This document shows, piece by piece, positions 17,411-27,400 of a stretch of 64,000 nt of DNA. Source of the DNA: Mycobacterium sp. GTDB taxonomy: Bacteria > Actinomycetota > Actinomycetes > Mycobacteriales > Mycobacteriaceae. Position 1 is the first letter of the stretch. Every line of letters begins with the position of its first letter. Location of the stretch: assembly GCF_002863225.1 (NCBI RefSeq), contig NZ_PKEK01000065.1, positions 1-64,000 of the forward strand. Direction: 5' to 3'. The translations under genes and the position numbers were made by a program. The notes beneath the pieces were generated by a model. The model saw nothing but the letters and a program-made list of their open reading frames with translations. It was not told where the DNA came from and searched no databases.

Positions 17411-18276
17411 GCGCTCACCACCTTCGTTCCGGATCCTTCGTCGGTGAGCAATTCGACCAGCACGCAGTGTTCGACGCGGCCGTCGATGACGTGGGCGCTG
17501 GACACGCCACCCTGCACCGCGTTCAGGCACGCTTCGATCTTGGGAATCATGCCCGTCTGCAACGTCGGCAACAGTTGAGCCAGAGTCTCGGTGTCGATCT
17601 CGGCGGCCAGCGAGTCCTTGTCCGGCCAGCGGGTGTAGAGGCCCTCGACGTCGGTGAGCATCAGCAGCTTCTCGGCGCCCAGCGCCCCGGCCAGCGCGCC
17701 CGCAGCGGTGTCGGCATTGATGTTGTGCACCACACCGTCGATGTCAGGAGCCAGTGTCGAGACCACCGGGATCCGGTTGGCGGCAATGAGATCCAGCACC
17801 ACCGCGGGATTCACCGCGGCGATGTTGCCGACCAGGCCGATGTCGGTGTCGACACCGTCGACGCTGACGCTGCGCCGAACCGCGGTGAAAAGATTCGCGT
17901 CCTCGCCGGTGACACCGACCGCGTACGGCCCATTGGCGTTGATCAGGTTCACCAGTTCGCGGCCGACCTGACCGAACAACACCATGCGGGCCACGTCGAG
18001 AACCTCGGGTGTGGTGACGCGGAAACCGCCTTTGAAATCACCCGCGATGCCCAGGCGTTCGAGCATGGCGCTGATCTGCGGACCGCCGCCGTGCACCACG
18101 ACAGGGTGAATGCCGCAGTTACGCAGAAAAGCCATGTCGGCGGCGAACTCTCGCCGCAACGTGTCGCTGGTCATGGCGTTGCCGCCGTATTTGACCACCA
18201 CGATCTTGCCGTGCAACCGGGTCAGCCAGGGCAGCGCCGCGGCGAGTACCTGCGCCTTGGTCTCGGTGCTGATCAT
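17407..18276 (-). CDS. argB: Acetylglutamate kinase
   Basis: A 289-aa amino-acid kinase phosphorylating N-acetylglutamate, the arginine-inhibited step. Motifs: VVKYGGNAM, VVVHGGGPQI, GFRVTTPEVLDV and NINADTAAGALA. The N-terminal helix typical of arginine-sensitive enzymes is present (ETKAQVLAAALPWL). ATG 18276 overlaps the argJ stop (ATGA). H37Rv counterpart: Rv1654. Confidence 0.96.
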   Translation of the reverse strand: MISTETKAQVLAAALPWLTRLHGKIVVVKYGGNAMTSDTLRREFAADMAFLRNCGIHPVVVHGGGPQISAMLERLGIAGDFKGGFRVTTPEVLDVARMVLFGQVGRELVNLINANGPYAVGVTGEDANLFTAVRRSVSVDGVDTDIGLVGNIAAVNPAVVLDLIAANRIPVVSTLAPDIDGVVHNINADTAAGALAGALGAEKLLMLTDVEGLYTRWPDKDSLAAEIDTETLAQLLPTLQTGMIPKIEACLNAVQGGVSSAHVIDGRVEHCVLVELLTDEGSGTKVVSA

Positions 18277-19496
18277 GACGAATACGCCGAGTTCTCTTCG
18301 ACGTACGCGTGCGACAGGTCGGTGGTCCGGATCGACGCCTGAGCGTCACCGACTCCCAGATCGACGGATACGTCGATGTCGGTGGCCGACAGGTCGACCT
18401 CGCGGGCGCCCGGCGCCCCGACACCGTCGATACAGACTGCCGATCCGTTGAACGACACCGTGATCCGGTCGGGGTCGAGTTGCACCGGTGCCATGCCGAC
18501 GGCGGCCAGCACGCGGCCCCAGTTCGGGTCGGAGCCGAACAGCGCGGTCTTCACCAGGCTGTCGCGCGCGATCACCCGGGCCGCGCTGACGGCGTCGTCT
18601 TCGGTCAGCGCGCCGGTGACGGTGATCGTCAAGCGCTTGGTGACGCCCTCGGCGTCGGCCTGCAACTGGGCGCACAGGTCGTCGCAGATCCGGAGTACGG
18701 CTTCGTCGAGTTCGGTTTGGCTGGGTGTGATTTCGCTCGCACCAGAGGCCAGCAGCAGCACGGTGTCGTTGGTCGAGCTGCTGCCGTCGACATCGAGCCG
18801 ATCAAACGTCAGCGCGGTGGCGCGTTGCAGTGCATGTCTGAGCGCGGATGCGTCGGCGACGGCGTCGGTGGTGAGCACGCACAGCATGGTGGCCAGGGAC
18901 GGCGCCAGCATCCCGGCGCCCTTGGCCATGCCGCCGACCGTCCACTTGTTCGGGTGATGCAGCGCAACCTGTTTGGGGACGGTGTCGGTGGTCATGATGG
19001 CCCGAGCGGCCTCCTCGCCACCGGTGATCCCGCCGGCCATGTCGTGCACCAGGTTCACCACTCCCGCCAGGAGCTTGTCCATCGGGAGCCGATCGCCGAT
19101 CAGACCGGTGGAACACACCGCGACGTCGATCGCTCCGGTTTCGGTGCCCCACTCGGACAATGCGGCAGCCACCTTCTCGGCCGTGGCATGGGTGTCCTGG
19201 AAACCGCCCGGCCCGGTGCAGGCGTTGGCGCCACCGGAATTCAACACGACCGCGCGCAGTTGCCCGTCGGCCAGCACCTGCTGGGTCCAGAGCACCGGTG
19301 CGGCCTTGACCTTGTTGCGGGTGAACACCCCGGCGGCTGCGTGATCGGGCCCTTCGTTGAACACCAGTGCGAGGTCGAGCTTGCCGGATACTTTGATCCC
19401 CGCGGCGATCCCGGTGGCGCGGAAGCCGGCCGGGGCGGTGACGCCCTGGGTGCGAACCAGCGGCGCGGCGTTGACGATGCCGGCAAGGTCACTCAT
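18273..19496 (-). CDS. argJ: Bifunctional ornithine acetyltransferase / N-acetylglutamate synthase
   Basis: A 407-aa proenzyme that recycles the acetyl group from acetylornithine to glutamate. The self-cleavage site LATMLCVLTTDA, with its nucleophilic Thr, and KGAGMLAPS before it are present. The start is ATG 19496, placed 5 nt after GAGGAG. The two repeat copies upstream reproduce the first 16-18 nt of this gene (codons MSDLAG) together with the same ribosome-binding site. The ancestral start was probably the GTG overlapping the argC stop at 19608, displaced by repeat expansion. H37Rv counterpart: Rv1653. Confidence 0.96.
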   Translation of the reverse strand: MSDLAGIVNAAPLVRTQGVTAPAGFRATGIAAGIKVSGKLDLALVFNEGPDHAAAGVFTRNKVKAAPVLWTQQVLADGQLRAVVLNSGGANACTGPGGFQDTHATAEKVAAALSEWGTETGAIDVAVCSTGLIGDRLPMDKLLAGVVNLVHDMAGGITGGEEAARAIMTTDTVPKQVALHHPNKWTVGGMAKGAGMLAPSLATMLCVLTTDAVADASALRHALQRATALTFDRLDVDGSSSTNDTVLLLASGASEITPSQTELDEAVLRICDDLCAQLQADAEGVTKRLTITVTGALTEDDAVSAARVIARDSLVKTALFGSDPNWGRVLAAVGMAPVQLDPDRITVSFNGSAVCIDGVGAPGAREVDLSATDIDVSVDLGVGDAQASIRTTDLSHAYVEENSAYSS

Positions 19497-19608
19497 TGCC
19501 ACTCCTCAACCCCGGCTGCGCCGGCGTCTTCGTCGCCGGCAAGGTCACTCATTGCCACTCCTCAACCCCGGCTGCGCCGGCGTCTTCGTCGCCGGCAAGG
19601 TCACTCAC
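19493..19608 (-). repeat. MIRU-like 56-bp tandem repeat with coupled mini-ORFs
   Basis: Two identical 56-bp units lie between argC and argJ (starts at 19608 and 19552, next copy being argJ itself at 19496). On the minus strand each unit begins with a start codon (GTG, then ATG) and AGTGACCTTGCCGGC, the first codons of argJ. It contains a CCGGC-GCA-GCCGG hairpin and ends in GAGGAGTGGCA. Each unit is a 19-codon mini-ORF (MSDLAGDEDAGAAGVEEWQ) whose TGA overlaps the next ATG (ATGA), giving a relay argC-mini1-mini2-argJ. This is the design described for mycobacterial interspersed repetitive units in operons. Unit identity is seen; MIRU kinship is inference. Confidence 0.8.
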
Positions 19609-20648
19609 GGTGCCACTCCGACCATCGAAAGACCTTCGGCCTCAGGCCATCCCAGGGCCAGATTCATCGACTGCACGGCCGCGCCCCCGGTCCCCTTGAC
19701 CAGGTTGTCGATCGCCGAGATCGCCACGAACGTCGACGCGTCCTCGTCCACTGCGATCGCGATCTGGGCCGCGTTGCTGCCGACCACAGAGCCGGTGCGC
19801 GGCAACTGGCCCTCGGGCAACAGATGCACGAAAGGCTCGTCGTGGTAAGCCTTTTCGTAGGCGGACCGCAACTGCGACAACGGCGCCGTGGTCCGGGCGG
19901 TGCAGGTGGCCAGGATGCCGCGCGTGGTCGGTATCAGTACCGGGGTGAAGGAGACGGTGACGTCGCGGTCGGTCACCTGGCCGAGGCCCTGGACGATCTC
20001 GGGGGTGTGCCGATGGGCGCCACCGACGTTGTAGGCCCGGGCCGAACCGATGACCTCCGCACCGAGCAGATCGACCTTGGCGGCGCGCCCGGCGCCCGAG
20101 GTGCCGCTGACCGCTACGACGGTGACGGCGGGTTCGATGAGATCGGCGGCGATCGCCGGGAACAGCGCCAGCACCGCCGCCGTGGGGTAGCAGCCCGGAA
20201 CAGCGATCCGCCTGGCGTCGCGCAGCGCGTCCCGGTTGCCCGGGAGTTCGGGTAGTCCGTAAGGCCAGCTGCCCGCGTGCGGCGAACCGTAGAAGCGCTC
20301 CCACGCGCCTGAGTCGGTCAACCGGAAGTCGGCGCCACAGTCGACGATCAGCGTCTGCGGGCCCAGCTGCTCGGCCAGTGCCGCGGAATGACCGTGCGGC
20401 AGGCCCAGGAACACCACGTCGTGGCCTTCCAGAACGTCGACCTCGGTCGGCTCCAGCACGCGCTGCGCCAACGGCAGCAGGTGCGGATGATGATCGGCAA
20501 GCGCGGTCCCGGCGCTGCCGGCGGCGGTCAATGCGCCGATGGTCAGACGTCCGTCCTGGTAACCGGGGTGGCCGAGCAGCAACCGCAGGATCTCGCCGCC
20601 CGCGTAGCCGCTGGCACCGGCCACGGCCACCCGTATCGACTCGGTCAT
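19605..20648 (-). CDS. argC: N-acetyl-gamma-glutamyl-phosphate reductase
   Basis: A 347-aa NADPH-dependent reductase, third step to ornithine. Seen: VAVAGASGYAGGEILRLL (nucleotide fold), GADFRLTD, catalytic Cys in VPGCYPTAAVLAL, and GGAHRHTPEI. ATG 20648 is chosen because in-frame ATGs at 20657 and 20675 fall in or next to the ARG boxes and TESIRVAVAG aligns best with the family. The stop TGA overlaps the GTG of the first mini-ORF repeat. First gene of the arginine operon, 57 nt after pheT. H37Rv counterpart: Rv1652. Confidence 0.95.
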   Translation of the reverse strand: MTESIRVAVAGASGYAGGEILRLLLGHPGYQDGRLTIGALTAAGSAGTALADHHPHLLPLAQRVLEPTEVDVLEGHDVVFLGLPHGHSAALAEQLGPQTLIVDCGADFRLTDSGAWERFYGSPHAGSWPYGLPELPGNRDALRDARRIAVPGCYPTAAVLALFPAIAADLIEPAVTVVAVSGTSGAGRAAKVDLLGAEVIGSARAYNVGGAHRHTPEIVQGLGQVTDRDVTVSFTPVLIPTTRGILATCTARTTAPLSQLRSAYEKAYHDEPFVHLLPEGQLPRTGSVVGSNAAQIAIAVDEDASTFVAISAIDNLVKGTGGAAVQSMNLALGWPEAEGLSMVGVAP

Positions 20649-20659
20649 GGCACCCATCG

Positions 20660-20685
20660 TTGCATGACTATGCATAGCAGTGCAA
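20660..20685 (-). promoter_or_regulatory. ArgR operator: two overlapping ARG boxes
   Basis: Plus-strand TTGCATGACTATGCAT (20660-20675) and ATGCATAGCAGTGCAA (20670-20685) each match the mycobacterial ARG box pattern TTGCATAACGATGCAA at 12-13 of 16 positions, from memory of the ArgR literature. The boxes share the central ATGCAT, giving three half-sites about 10 bp apart. They end 12 bp before the argC ATG at 20648, where the promoter must lie. Confidence 0.7.
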
Positions 20686-20705
20686 ACTCATTCTCGACGG
20701 GCGTT

Positions 20706-23192
20706 TCAGCTGCGCAGAACGGCACCGACGACCTCGGTCGCGCGTGCGATTGCCGCGTCGCGAGCGGCACTGGCCTCGTCCTCGGTGAGGGTCCGGTCGG
20801 TGGCCCGGAACCGCAGCGCGAAGGTCAGCGACTTGCGGTCCTCGCCGACCTGCGGGCCGGTGAAGACGTCGAACAACCGCACCTCCTCGAGCAACTCCCC
20901 CGCGCCGTCGCGAACGGCATCGGCGACCGTCTGCGCGGGCACGTCGGCGCCCACGACGAGGCTGAGGTCCTGGAAGACCGCCGGGAACGGAGAAACCCGA
21001 GGCGCGGGTAGCGCGTCGACAATCGGGATGGCGTCGAGGTCCAGTTCGACCGCGCACGTGCCCTTCGGCAGGCCGGACCGCTCGATCACCGCCGGGTGCA
21101 GTTGTCCAGCGTGTCCGACCACGGTGTCGCCGACCAGTACTTCCGCGCAGCGCCCGGGATGCCAAGGCAGATACTGGGCGGCCCGCAGCTGGACGTCAAT
21201 TCCACTGGCGCGAGCAATGATCCGGACCGCTTCGAACGCATCGGTCGCATCGGATCGTCGGCCGTTCCCCCACGGACCGCGCGCCTCCCGCAGCCCGGTG
21301 AGCACCACGGCGACGTGTTGCGGTTGCCTCGGCAGCGATGCGTCGAGGGTGGCGATCTCGTCATCGGTGGGCCGGCGGTCCACCGGGATCACCGACACCC
21401 CTTTGGTCTGCGCGGTCGGCTGCACCACCTGCGCCACCGCATACAGCGCGACATCGACGATGCCGCGAGAAACATTGCGCGACAACGCCTCCAGCAGCCC
21501 GGGTAGCAACGTGGTGGCCAGGTGCGGACGATCGGCCTCCAGCGGGTTGAGCACCTGGGTGCTCTGGCGCCGGCCGTCGTCGGCGGGCAGGCCCCAGGCG
21601 TCGAACACACCCGCCGGCAGGAACGGCGTCGGGAGGATCTCGACGTAGCCGGACAACGCGAGCGACTTGCCGATCGCGCGGCGCCGACGCTGCCTGGCGG
21701 ACAGCCCGCGACCGGCGGGTGCCGCCGGCAGCACCGACGGGATGAACTCCAGGCCTTCGAGGCGCAGCACCTCTTCGACGAAGTCGGCCGGCTGCAACAG
21801 ATCCGGACGCCAACTCGGCGGCGTCACGGTCAGGCTGCCGCCCGCCTCGGTCACCTCGGCGCCGATCTGGGTCAGCCGGCGCGCCGTGGTCCCCGGGCGG
21901 TAGGTCACTCCGGCCAGCCGATCGGGGAGATCGGCGGCCAACTCGACCGGCGGTAGCGACCAGTCGTCGCGGGGCGGGTCACCGCGCCAGTCGGTCAGGG
22001 TCGGCGACACGCTGCCGCCGGTGATCTCGGCGAGCAACGCAGCACAACGGTCCAGTGCCGCAACGGAAATGGCCGGATCGACCCCACGCTCGTATCGACG
22101 GGCGGCCTCGCTGGGCAGATGCAGCCGCCGCGCGGTGCGCGAGACCGCGGCCGGCTCCCACACCGCTGCTTCCAGCAGCACATCGGTGGAGTTGTCGCGC
22201 ATCTCGGTGCTTCCCGATCCCATCACGCCGGCGATCGCAGCGGTTGCGACATCGTCGACGATCAGCACGTCGACCGGGTCAAGGGTCCGCTCGATGTCAT
22301 CGAGGGTCTCGACCTTTTCACCGGGTTTGGCGAAGCGCACGTCGAAGCCACCGGAGATGCGGTTGAGGTCGTGGGCGTGCATCGGATGGCCGAGTTCGAG
22401 CATCACGTAGTTGGTCGCGTCGACGGCCGGCGAGATCGCCCTGATACCGCTGAGCAGCAGCCGGCGTTGTAACCACCACGGCGACAACGCCGTTGGGTCG
22501 ATCGTGGTGACCGGGCGCAGGGCGAAACGGCGCACTCCGGTCTCCGGCTGCACTGTCAGCGGCCAGGCCTCGGCCTCCTGGGGCAGCGGCGTGACCGCGG
22601 CCGGGTCGACGAAGTCCAAGTCGTACGCGCAGGCGATTTCACGGGCCAGGCCTCGTACCGACATGCAATAGCCGCGGTCCGGGGTGATCGCGAGATCGAA
22701 GACGACGTCGTCGAGACCCAGAACCTCGGCGCCGCTTGCGCCTGGCTGAGCGGTCCCGGGCGGAAGCACCAGGATGCCGGAATGGTCGGCACCCAAACCC
22801 AGTTCGGCGGCCGAGCAGATCATCCCGTCGGATGTGTGGCCGTAGGTCTTGCGGGTGGCGATGTGGAAGCCACCGGGCAGAGTGGTTCCAGGCAGAGCCA
22901 CCACCACAAGATCGCCGACGGCAAAATTCGTTGCGCCACAGACGATGTCACGCGGTTGCTGCTCGCCGACATCCACCTTGCAGGCGCGGATCGGTTTCTT
23001 GAATCCGGTGAGCTCTTCGATCGCCGACACGCGCCCCACGGTCAGTGGGCCGTCGACGGGGCCAAGGGTGATGATGTCTTCGACCTCGTGGCCGATGCGC
23101 ACGAATGCCTGCTCGAGGTCGGCGGGCGCGACGTCCCACCCGGGCGCGCCGGCCTGCACGACCTCCCGCAGCCAGCTGTAGGGAACCCGCAT
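20706..23192 (-). CDS. pheT: Phenylalanyl-tRNA synthetase beta subunit
   Basis: An 828-aa large subunit of the alpha2-beta2 PheRS. The N-terminal EMAP/OB tRNA-binding domain (about residues 40-150) is followed by B3/B4 editing and B5 domains. The C-terminal ferredoxin-fold anticodon-binding domain begins near SPFPAVFQDLSLVV (residue ~735). Start ATG and the pheS stop overlap as TGATG at 23190-23194. It ends 57 nt before argC. H37Rv counterpart: Rv1650. Confidence 0.96.
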   Translation of the reverse strand: MRVPYSWLREVVQAGAPGWDVAPADLEQAFVRIGHEVEDIITLGPVDGPLTVGRVSAIEELTGFKKPIRACKVDVGEQQPRDIVCGATNFAVGDLVVVALPGTTLPGGFHIATRKTYGHTSDGMICSAAELGLGADHSGILVLPPGTAQPGASGAEVLGLDDVVFDLAITPDRGYCMSVRGLAREIACAYDLDFVDPAAVTPLPQEAEAWPLTVQPETGVRRFALRPVTTIDPTALSPWWLQRRLLLSGIRAISPAVDATNYVMLELGHPMHAHDLNRISGGFDVRFAKPGEKVETLDDIERTLDPVDVLIVDDVATAAIAGVMGSGSTEMRDNSTDVLLEAAVWEPAAVSRTARRLHLPSEAARRYERGVDPAISVAALDRCAALLAEITGGSVSPTLTDWRGDPPRDDWSLPPVELAADLPDRLAGVTYRPGTTARRLTQIGAEVTEAGGSLTVTPPSWRPDLLQPADFVEEVLRLEGLEFIPSVLPAAPAGRGLSARQRRRRAIGKSLALSGYVEILPTPFLPAGVFDAWGLPADDGRRQSTQVLNPLEADRPHLATTLLPGLLEALSRNVSRGIVDVALYAVAQVVQPTAQTKGVSVIPVDRRPTDDEIATLDASLPRQPQHVAVVLTGLREARGPWGNGRRSDATDAFEAVRIIARASGIDVQLRAAQYLPWHPGRCAEVLVGDTVVGHAGQLHPAVIERSGLPKGTCAVELDLDAIPIVDALPAPRVSPFPAVFQDLSLVVGADVPAQTVADAVRDGAGELLEEVRLFDVFTGPQVGEDRKSLTFALRFRATDRTLTEDEASAARDAAIARATEVVGAVLRS

Positions 23193-24244
23193 CAGGCCCC
23201 CACCCCGAACGGCAACGAGAAACGGACGTCACCCTCGACCATGTCGCGCATGTCAGGGATACCGTTGCGGAACTGCAGAGTCCGTTCCAGGCCCATGCCG
23301 AACGCGAATCCGGAATACTCGTTCGGGTCAATCCCGACCGCGCGCAACACATTTGGATTGACCATCCCGCAGCCGCCCCATTCGACCCAGCCGGCGCCGC
23401 CCTTCTTGTTCTCGAACCACACGTCGACCTCGGCCGACGGCTCGGTGAACGGGAAGAAGTGCGGTCGGATTCGGGTCCTGGCCTGTGGGCCGAACTCGGC
23501 ACGGGCGAAAGCATCCAGGGTTCCGCGCAGGTGCGCCATCGACAGGCCGCGATCCACCGCCAGGCCTTCGACCTGATGGAAGACTGGGGTGTGGGTGGAA
23601 TCGAGTTCGTCGGTGCGGAAGGTGCGGCCGATCGAGATCACGTACACCGGCAGCGCACGCTCCAGCAGCGCCCGCACCTGCACCGGCGAGGTGTGGGTGC
23701 GCAACAACTGCCGCGAGCCCTCCGGCGCGATGTAGAAGGTGTCCTGCTCACTGCGGGCCGGGTGGTCGGCGGGAAAATTGAGCGCGTCGAAGTTGAACTG
23801 CTCGGTCTCGACCTCGGGCCCCTCGGCCAGTTCCCATCCCATCGCGATGAAGGTGTCGGCGATGTGCTCGGCCAGGATCGTGATCGGATGGCGTGCGCCG
23901 GTCGGCTGCCGGGTCGAGGGCAACGTCACGTCGATGCGCTCGGCGATCAACACCGCCGCGTCACGCTCGGCGCGCAGAGTGGCAAGCCGTTCGTCGTAGC
24001 TGGTTTGGACCTCGCCCCGCGAGGTGTTCACCAGTCTCCCGGCGTCAGCGCGCTCGGTCTTGGGCACGGTGGCCAGTGCCTGCCGGGCCAGCGCCACCGG
24101 GGAACGATCGCCGAGGTGCTCGGTCTTGGCCCGCGCCAACGCGTCGAGATCAGCCGAGGCTGCGAAGGCCTGCCGGGCCGCGTCGACCGCGGCGGTCAAC
24201 GCCTCCGGCGACAGGGTTTCCGTTGACGGGGGCTGGTCACCCAC
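23192..24244 (-). CDS. pheS: Phenylalanyl-tRNA synthetase alpha subunit
   Basis: A 350-aa catalytic subunit, class II. An N-terminal coiled coil (residues ~10-100) is followed by FNFDALNFPADHPAR and motif 2, ISIGRTFRTDELDSTHTPVFHQVEG. Motif 3 is FAFGMGLERTLQFRNGIPDMR. The GTG at 24244 is used: the upstream frame encodes no family sequence and an AAGGAGA lies about 10 nt before. The coupled stop/start with pheT supports one transcript. H37Rv counterpart: Rv1649. Confidence 0.95.
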   Translation of the reverse strand: MGDQPPSTETLSPEALTAAVDAARQAFAASADLDALARAKTEHLGDRSPVALARQALATVPKTERADAGRLVNTSRGEVQTSYDERLATLRAERDAAVLIAERIDVTLPSTRQPTGARHPITILAEHIADTFIAMGWELAEGPEVETEQFNFDALNFPADHPARSEQDTFYIAPEGSRQLLRTHTSPVQVRALLERALPVYVISIGRTFRTDELDSTHTPVFHQVEGLAVDRGLSMAHLRGTLDAFARAEFGPQARTRIRPHFFPFTEPSAEVDVWFENKKGGAGWVEWGGCGMVNPNVLRAVGIDPNEYSGFAFGMGLERTLQFRNGIPDMRDMVEGDVRFSLPFGVGA

Positions 24245-24323
24245 GCGGCGACACTCTCCTTCTCGGTGAACTCTTGATGAAGCACGGACTGCGGCCGCAG
24301 CACAGCATGCGGCGCAAGTGCCG

Positions 24324-24329
24324 ATCATA
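24324..24329 (-). promoter_or_regulatory. Candidate -10 of pheS-pheT promoter
   Basis: Minus-strand TATGAT (TANNNT) lies about 80 nt before the pheS GTG, in the 186-nt gap shared with the divergent NRPS gene. No convincing -35 is seen. I looked for a Phe-rich leader peptide and found none. Confidence 0.35.
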
Positions 24330-24417
24330 GGTGGTCACGTTGCTGACGATCGGAAGCCGTCAGCCACTTTTCCCACCCGTCGTGCGCGCGCCAGCGGTCG
24401 AAGTGGTCGGCCTTGAG

Positions 24418-24423
24418 TATTTT
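24418..24423 (+). promoter_or_regulatory. -10 element for leaderless NRPS mRNA
   Basis: TATTTT ends 7 nt before GTG 24431. This argues for GTG 24431 over the in-frame TTG at 24413, which lies upstream of the -10. Confidence 0.45.
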
Positions 24424-24430
24424 CGTACGG

Positions 24431-27400
24431 GTGGTGACGCCCGAAGCTCCCGAACGTGTGCCGGAGCACTTCCTGTTGTCGCCGCGTGCCGCGAGCCCTC
24501 GCACGCTGATCGACGTCCTGTACGACACCGCCGCCTGCTTCCCGGAGGCCGCGGCGATCGACGACGGCACGGTCCAGCTCACCTACAGCGAACTGATCAG
24601 CGACATCGAAGCGAGCGTCGCCTGGCTGGCCGCCCGCGGCATCGGTCGCGGGGACCGGATCGGTATCCGGATGCCGTCCGGCAGCTTCGCGCTCTACGAG
24701 GCGATCCTGGCGACGCTCGCCGCCGGCGCCGCGTACGTGCCGGTGGACGCCGACGACCCGGACGAGCGTGCCGATCTGGTGTTCGCCGAAGCCAACGTGG
24801 TGGCGATCGTCACCGATCGCGGCATGACCCGCGGACCCGGTTCCTCGCGGGGCTGGCGGGCCGAGGCGCCGCAACCCCGTGACGACGCCTGGATCATCTT
24901 CACCTCAGGGTCGACCGGCACCCCCAAAGGCGTGGCTGTCACACACCGCAGTGCCGCGGCATTCGTCGACGCCGAGGCGCAGATGTTCCTGCGGGACAAC
25001 CCGATTGGGCCGGGCGACCGGGTGCTGGCCGGCTTGTCGGTGGCTTTCGACGCGTCGTGCGAGGAGATGTGGCTGGCCTGGCGGCACGGCGCCTGCCTGG
25101 TCCCCGCGCCGCGCTCACTTGTTCGCAGCGGAATGGATCTGGGGCCGTGGCTGGTCAGCCGCGACGTGACCGTGGTGTCGACGGTGCCGACGTTGGCGTC
25201 GCTGTGGCCGGCCGAGGCGCTGGAAGCGGTGCGGCTGCTGATCTTCGGCGGCGAGGCCTGCCCGCCGGAGCTCGCCGCCCGCCTGGCCGTCGACGGCCGC
25301 GAGGTGTGGAACACCTACGGCCCCACCGAGGCCACCGTGGTCGCGTGCGCGGCGCGGCTGACCGGCGACGGACCGGTGCGCATCGGCCTGCCGCTGCCGG
25401 GCTGGGACCTGGCCGTCGTCGACGGTGACGGCCTGCCGGTGGCCGAGGGCCAGATCGGCGAGCTGGTGATCGGCGGCGTGGGCCTGGCCCGCTACCTGGA
25501 CGAGGGCAAGGACGCCGAGAAGTACGCGGCGATGCCGACGCTGGGCTGGCAGCGCGCCTACCGCAGCGGTGACCTGGTCCGGCTGGACGGCGAGGGTCTG
25601 GTCTTCTGCGGTCGCGCTGACGATCAGGTCAAGGTCGGCGGACGTCGTATCGAGCTGGGCGAGGTCGACTCGGCGCTGGTGCACCTGCCGGGCGTCAGCG
25701 GGGGTGCTGCCGCCGTCCGGCGGACAGCGGCGGGCACGCCTGTTCTGGTCGGCTACATCGCCAGCGCCGACCCGGATTTCGAGATGGCCGCCGCGCGAGC
25801 CCGACTCGCCGAGCAGCTGCCGGCCGCGCTGGTTCCGCGCCTGGTCCGGGTCGACGAGCTGCCCACCCGCACATCCGGCAAGGTCGACCGCGACGCGCTG
25901 CCCTGGCCCCCGCCCGGCGGCGATGCGGAGCAGACTGCGGACCTCTTCGGCACGGCCAGTTGGCTGGCCGGGCTGTGGCGGGAGCTGCTGGGGGCCGCCG
26001 TGGACGGGCCGGAGGCCGACTTCTTCGCCCTCGGCGGCGGCTCGTTGGCCGCGGCGCAGCTCGTCGCGGCCCTCCGGGAGCGCTATCCGCAGGTGACCGT
26101 CGCCGACTTGTACGACCACCCGCGCCTCGGGTCGTTGGTCGGCTATCTCGACGAGCTGGAGAAGCCACCCGACGTCGTCGAGCGGGTAGTGCGGCCCACC
26201 CCGAGGCTGACGCAGATCGTGCAGACCGTGCTGGCGGTGCCGTTGAACACCCTGGCGGCGCTGCAGTGGGTCACCTGGCTGGCGCTGGGCAACGGCGTGG
26301 CCGAGGCCCTGAACGTGGTGCCGTGGACGGTCGCGGTCAACTGGTGGCTGGTCGGCGCGGCGTTCCTCGTGTTCGTCACGCCGCTGGGCCGGATGAGCAT
26401 CGCCGTGCTGGCCGCGCGGGCCCTGCTGCCGAATGTGCAGCCCGGCAGCTACCCGCGCGGCGGCTCGCTGCATCTGCGGGTGTGGCTGGCCGAGCGGCTC
26501 GCCGAGGCCAGCGGTGCGGCGAACCTGGCCGGTGCGCCGTGGCTGGTCTACTACGCGCGCGCACTGGGTGCGGACATCGGCAAGGGCGTCGATCTGCATT
26601 CGATACCGCCGGTGACAGGGTTGTTGACGCTCGGGCATCGCAGCGCGGTCGAGCCCGAGGTGGACCTGTGCGGGCACTGGGTCGACGGCGACGCGTTCCA
26701 CGTCGGCGCGATCACGATCGGCAACGACGCCACGATCGGGGCCCGCACGACGCTGCTGCCCGGAGCCGTCGTCGGCAAGAACGCCGACGTCGCACCCGGC
26801 TCGGGTGTCGTGGGCAAGGTCAAGAGCCGGCAGTACTGGAAGGGCTCGCCCGCGGTGAAATCCGGTCGGGTGAAACACCCTTGGCCAGACGAACGCCCGG
26901 CGCGCCGAATCCACTGGGTCGTGGTGTACGCGCTGACGTCGGTGTTCCTGGCGGCGATGCCGCTGACAGCGCTCGCCGCCGGCCTGACGGTGATCGGGGT
27001 GGCCGTTCACCGCACGCACCGCTTGGCGGAGGCGGTGCTGCCGGCCCTGTATTGGACTCCCGTCGCCACGGTGGCAGGCATGGCCGTGTACGCCGCGATG
27101 ACGGTCGCAGCGGTGCGGTTGCTGTCGCTCGGATTGCGGGAGGGCTACCACCCGGTCCGCAGCCGCAGCGGATGGCAGCTGTGGGCCACCGAACGCCTGA
27201 TGGACGGCGCACGCAACTACCTGTTCCCGCTCTACGCCAGCCTGGCCACGCCCACCTGGCTGCGACTGCTCGGCGCCGAGGTCGGCCGCGACACCGAGAT
27301 CTCCACCGTCCTGCTGACCCCGAAATTCACCGTGATCGAGGACGGCGCGTTCCTGGCCGACGACACCATGGTCGCTTCGTATGAGCTTGGTGGCGGCTGG

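Noticed and set aside
19493..19608. Repeats as a CRISPR or phase-variable coding repeat within argJ
   Set aside because: Units end in stop codons in every copy and lie outside the ArgJ reading frame, so they are coupled mini-ORFs, not part of the protein.
18309..20255. 648-codon plus-strand frame opposite argJ and argC
   Set aside because: Antisense shadow of well-supported genes; no recognisable domain.
24245..24430. T-box or Phe leader peptide before pheS
   Set aside because: No Phe-codon run, no T-box sequence and no terminator hairpin seen in the 186-nt gap.
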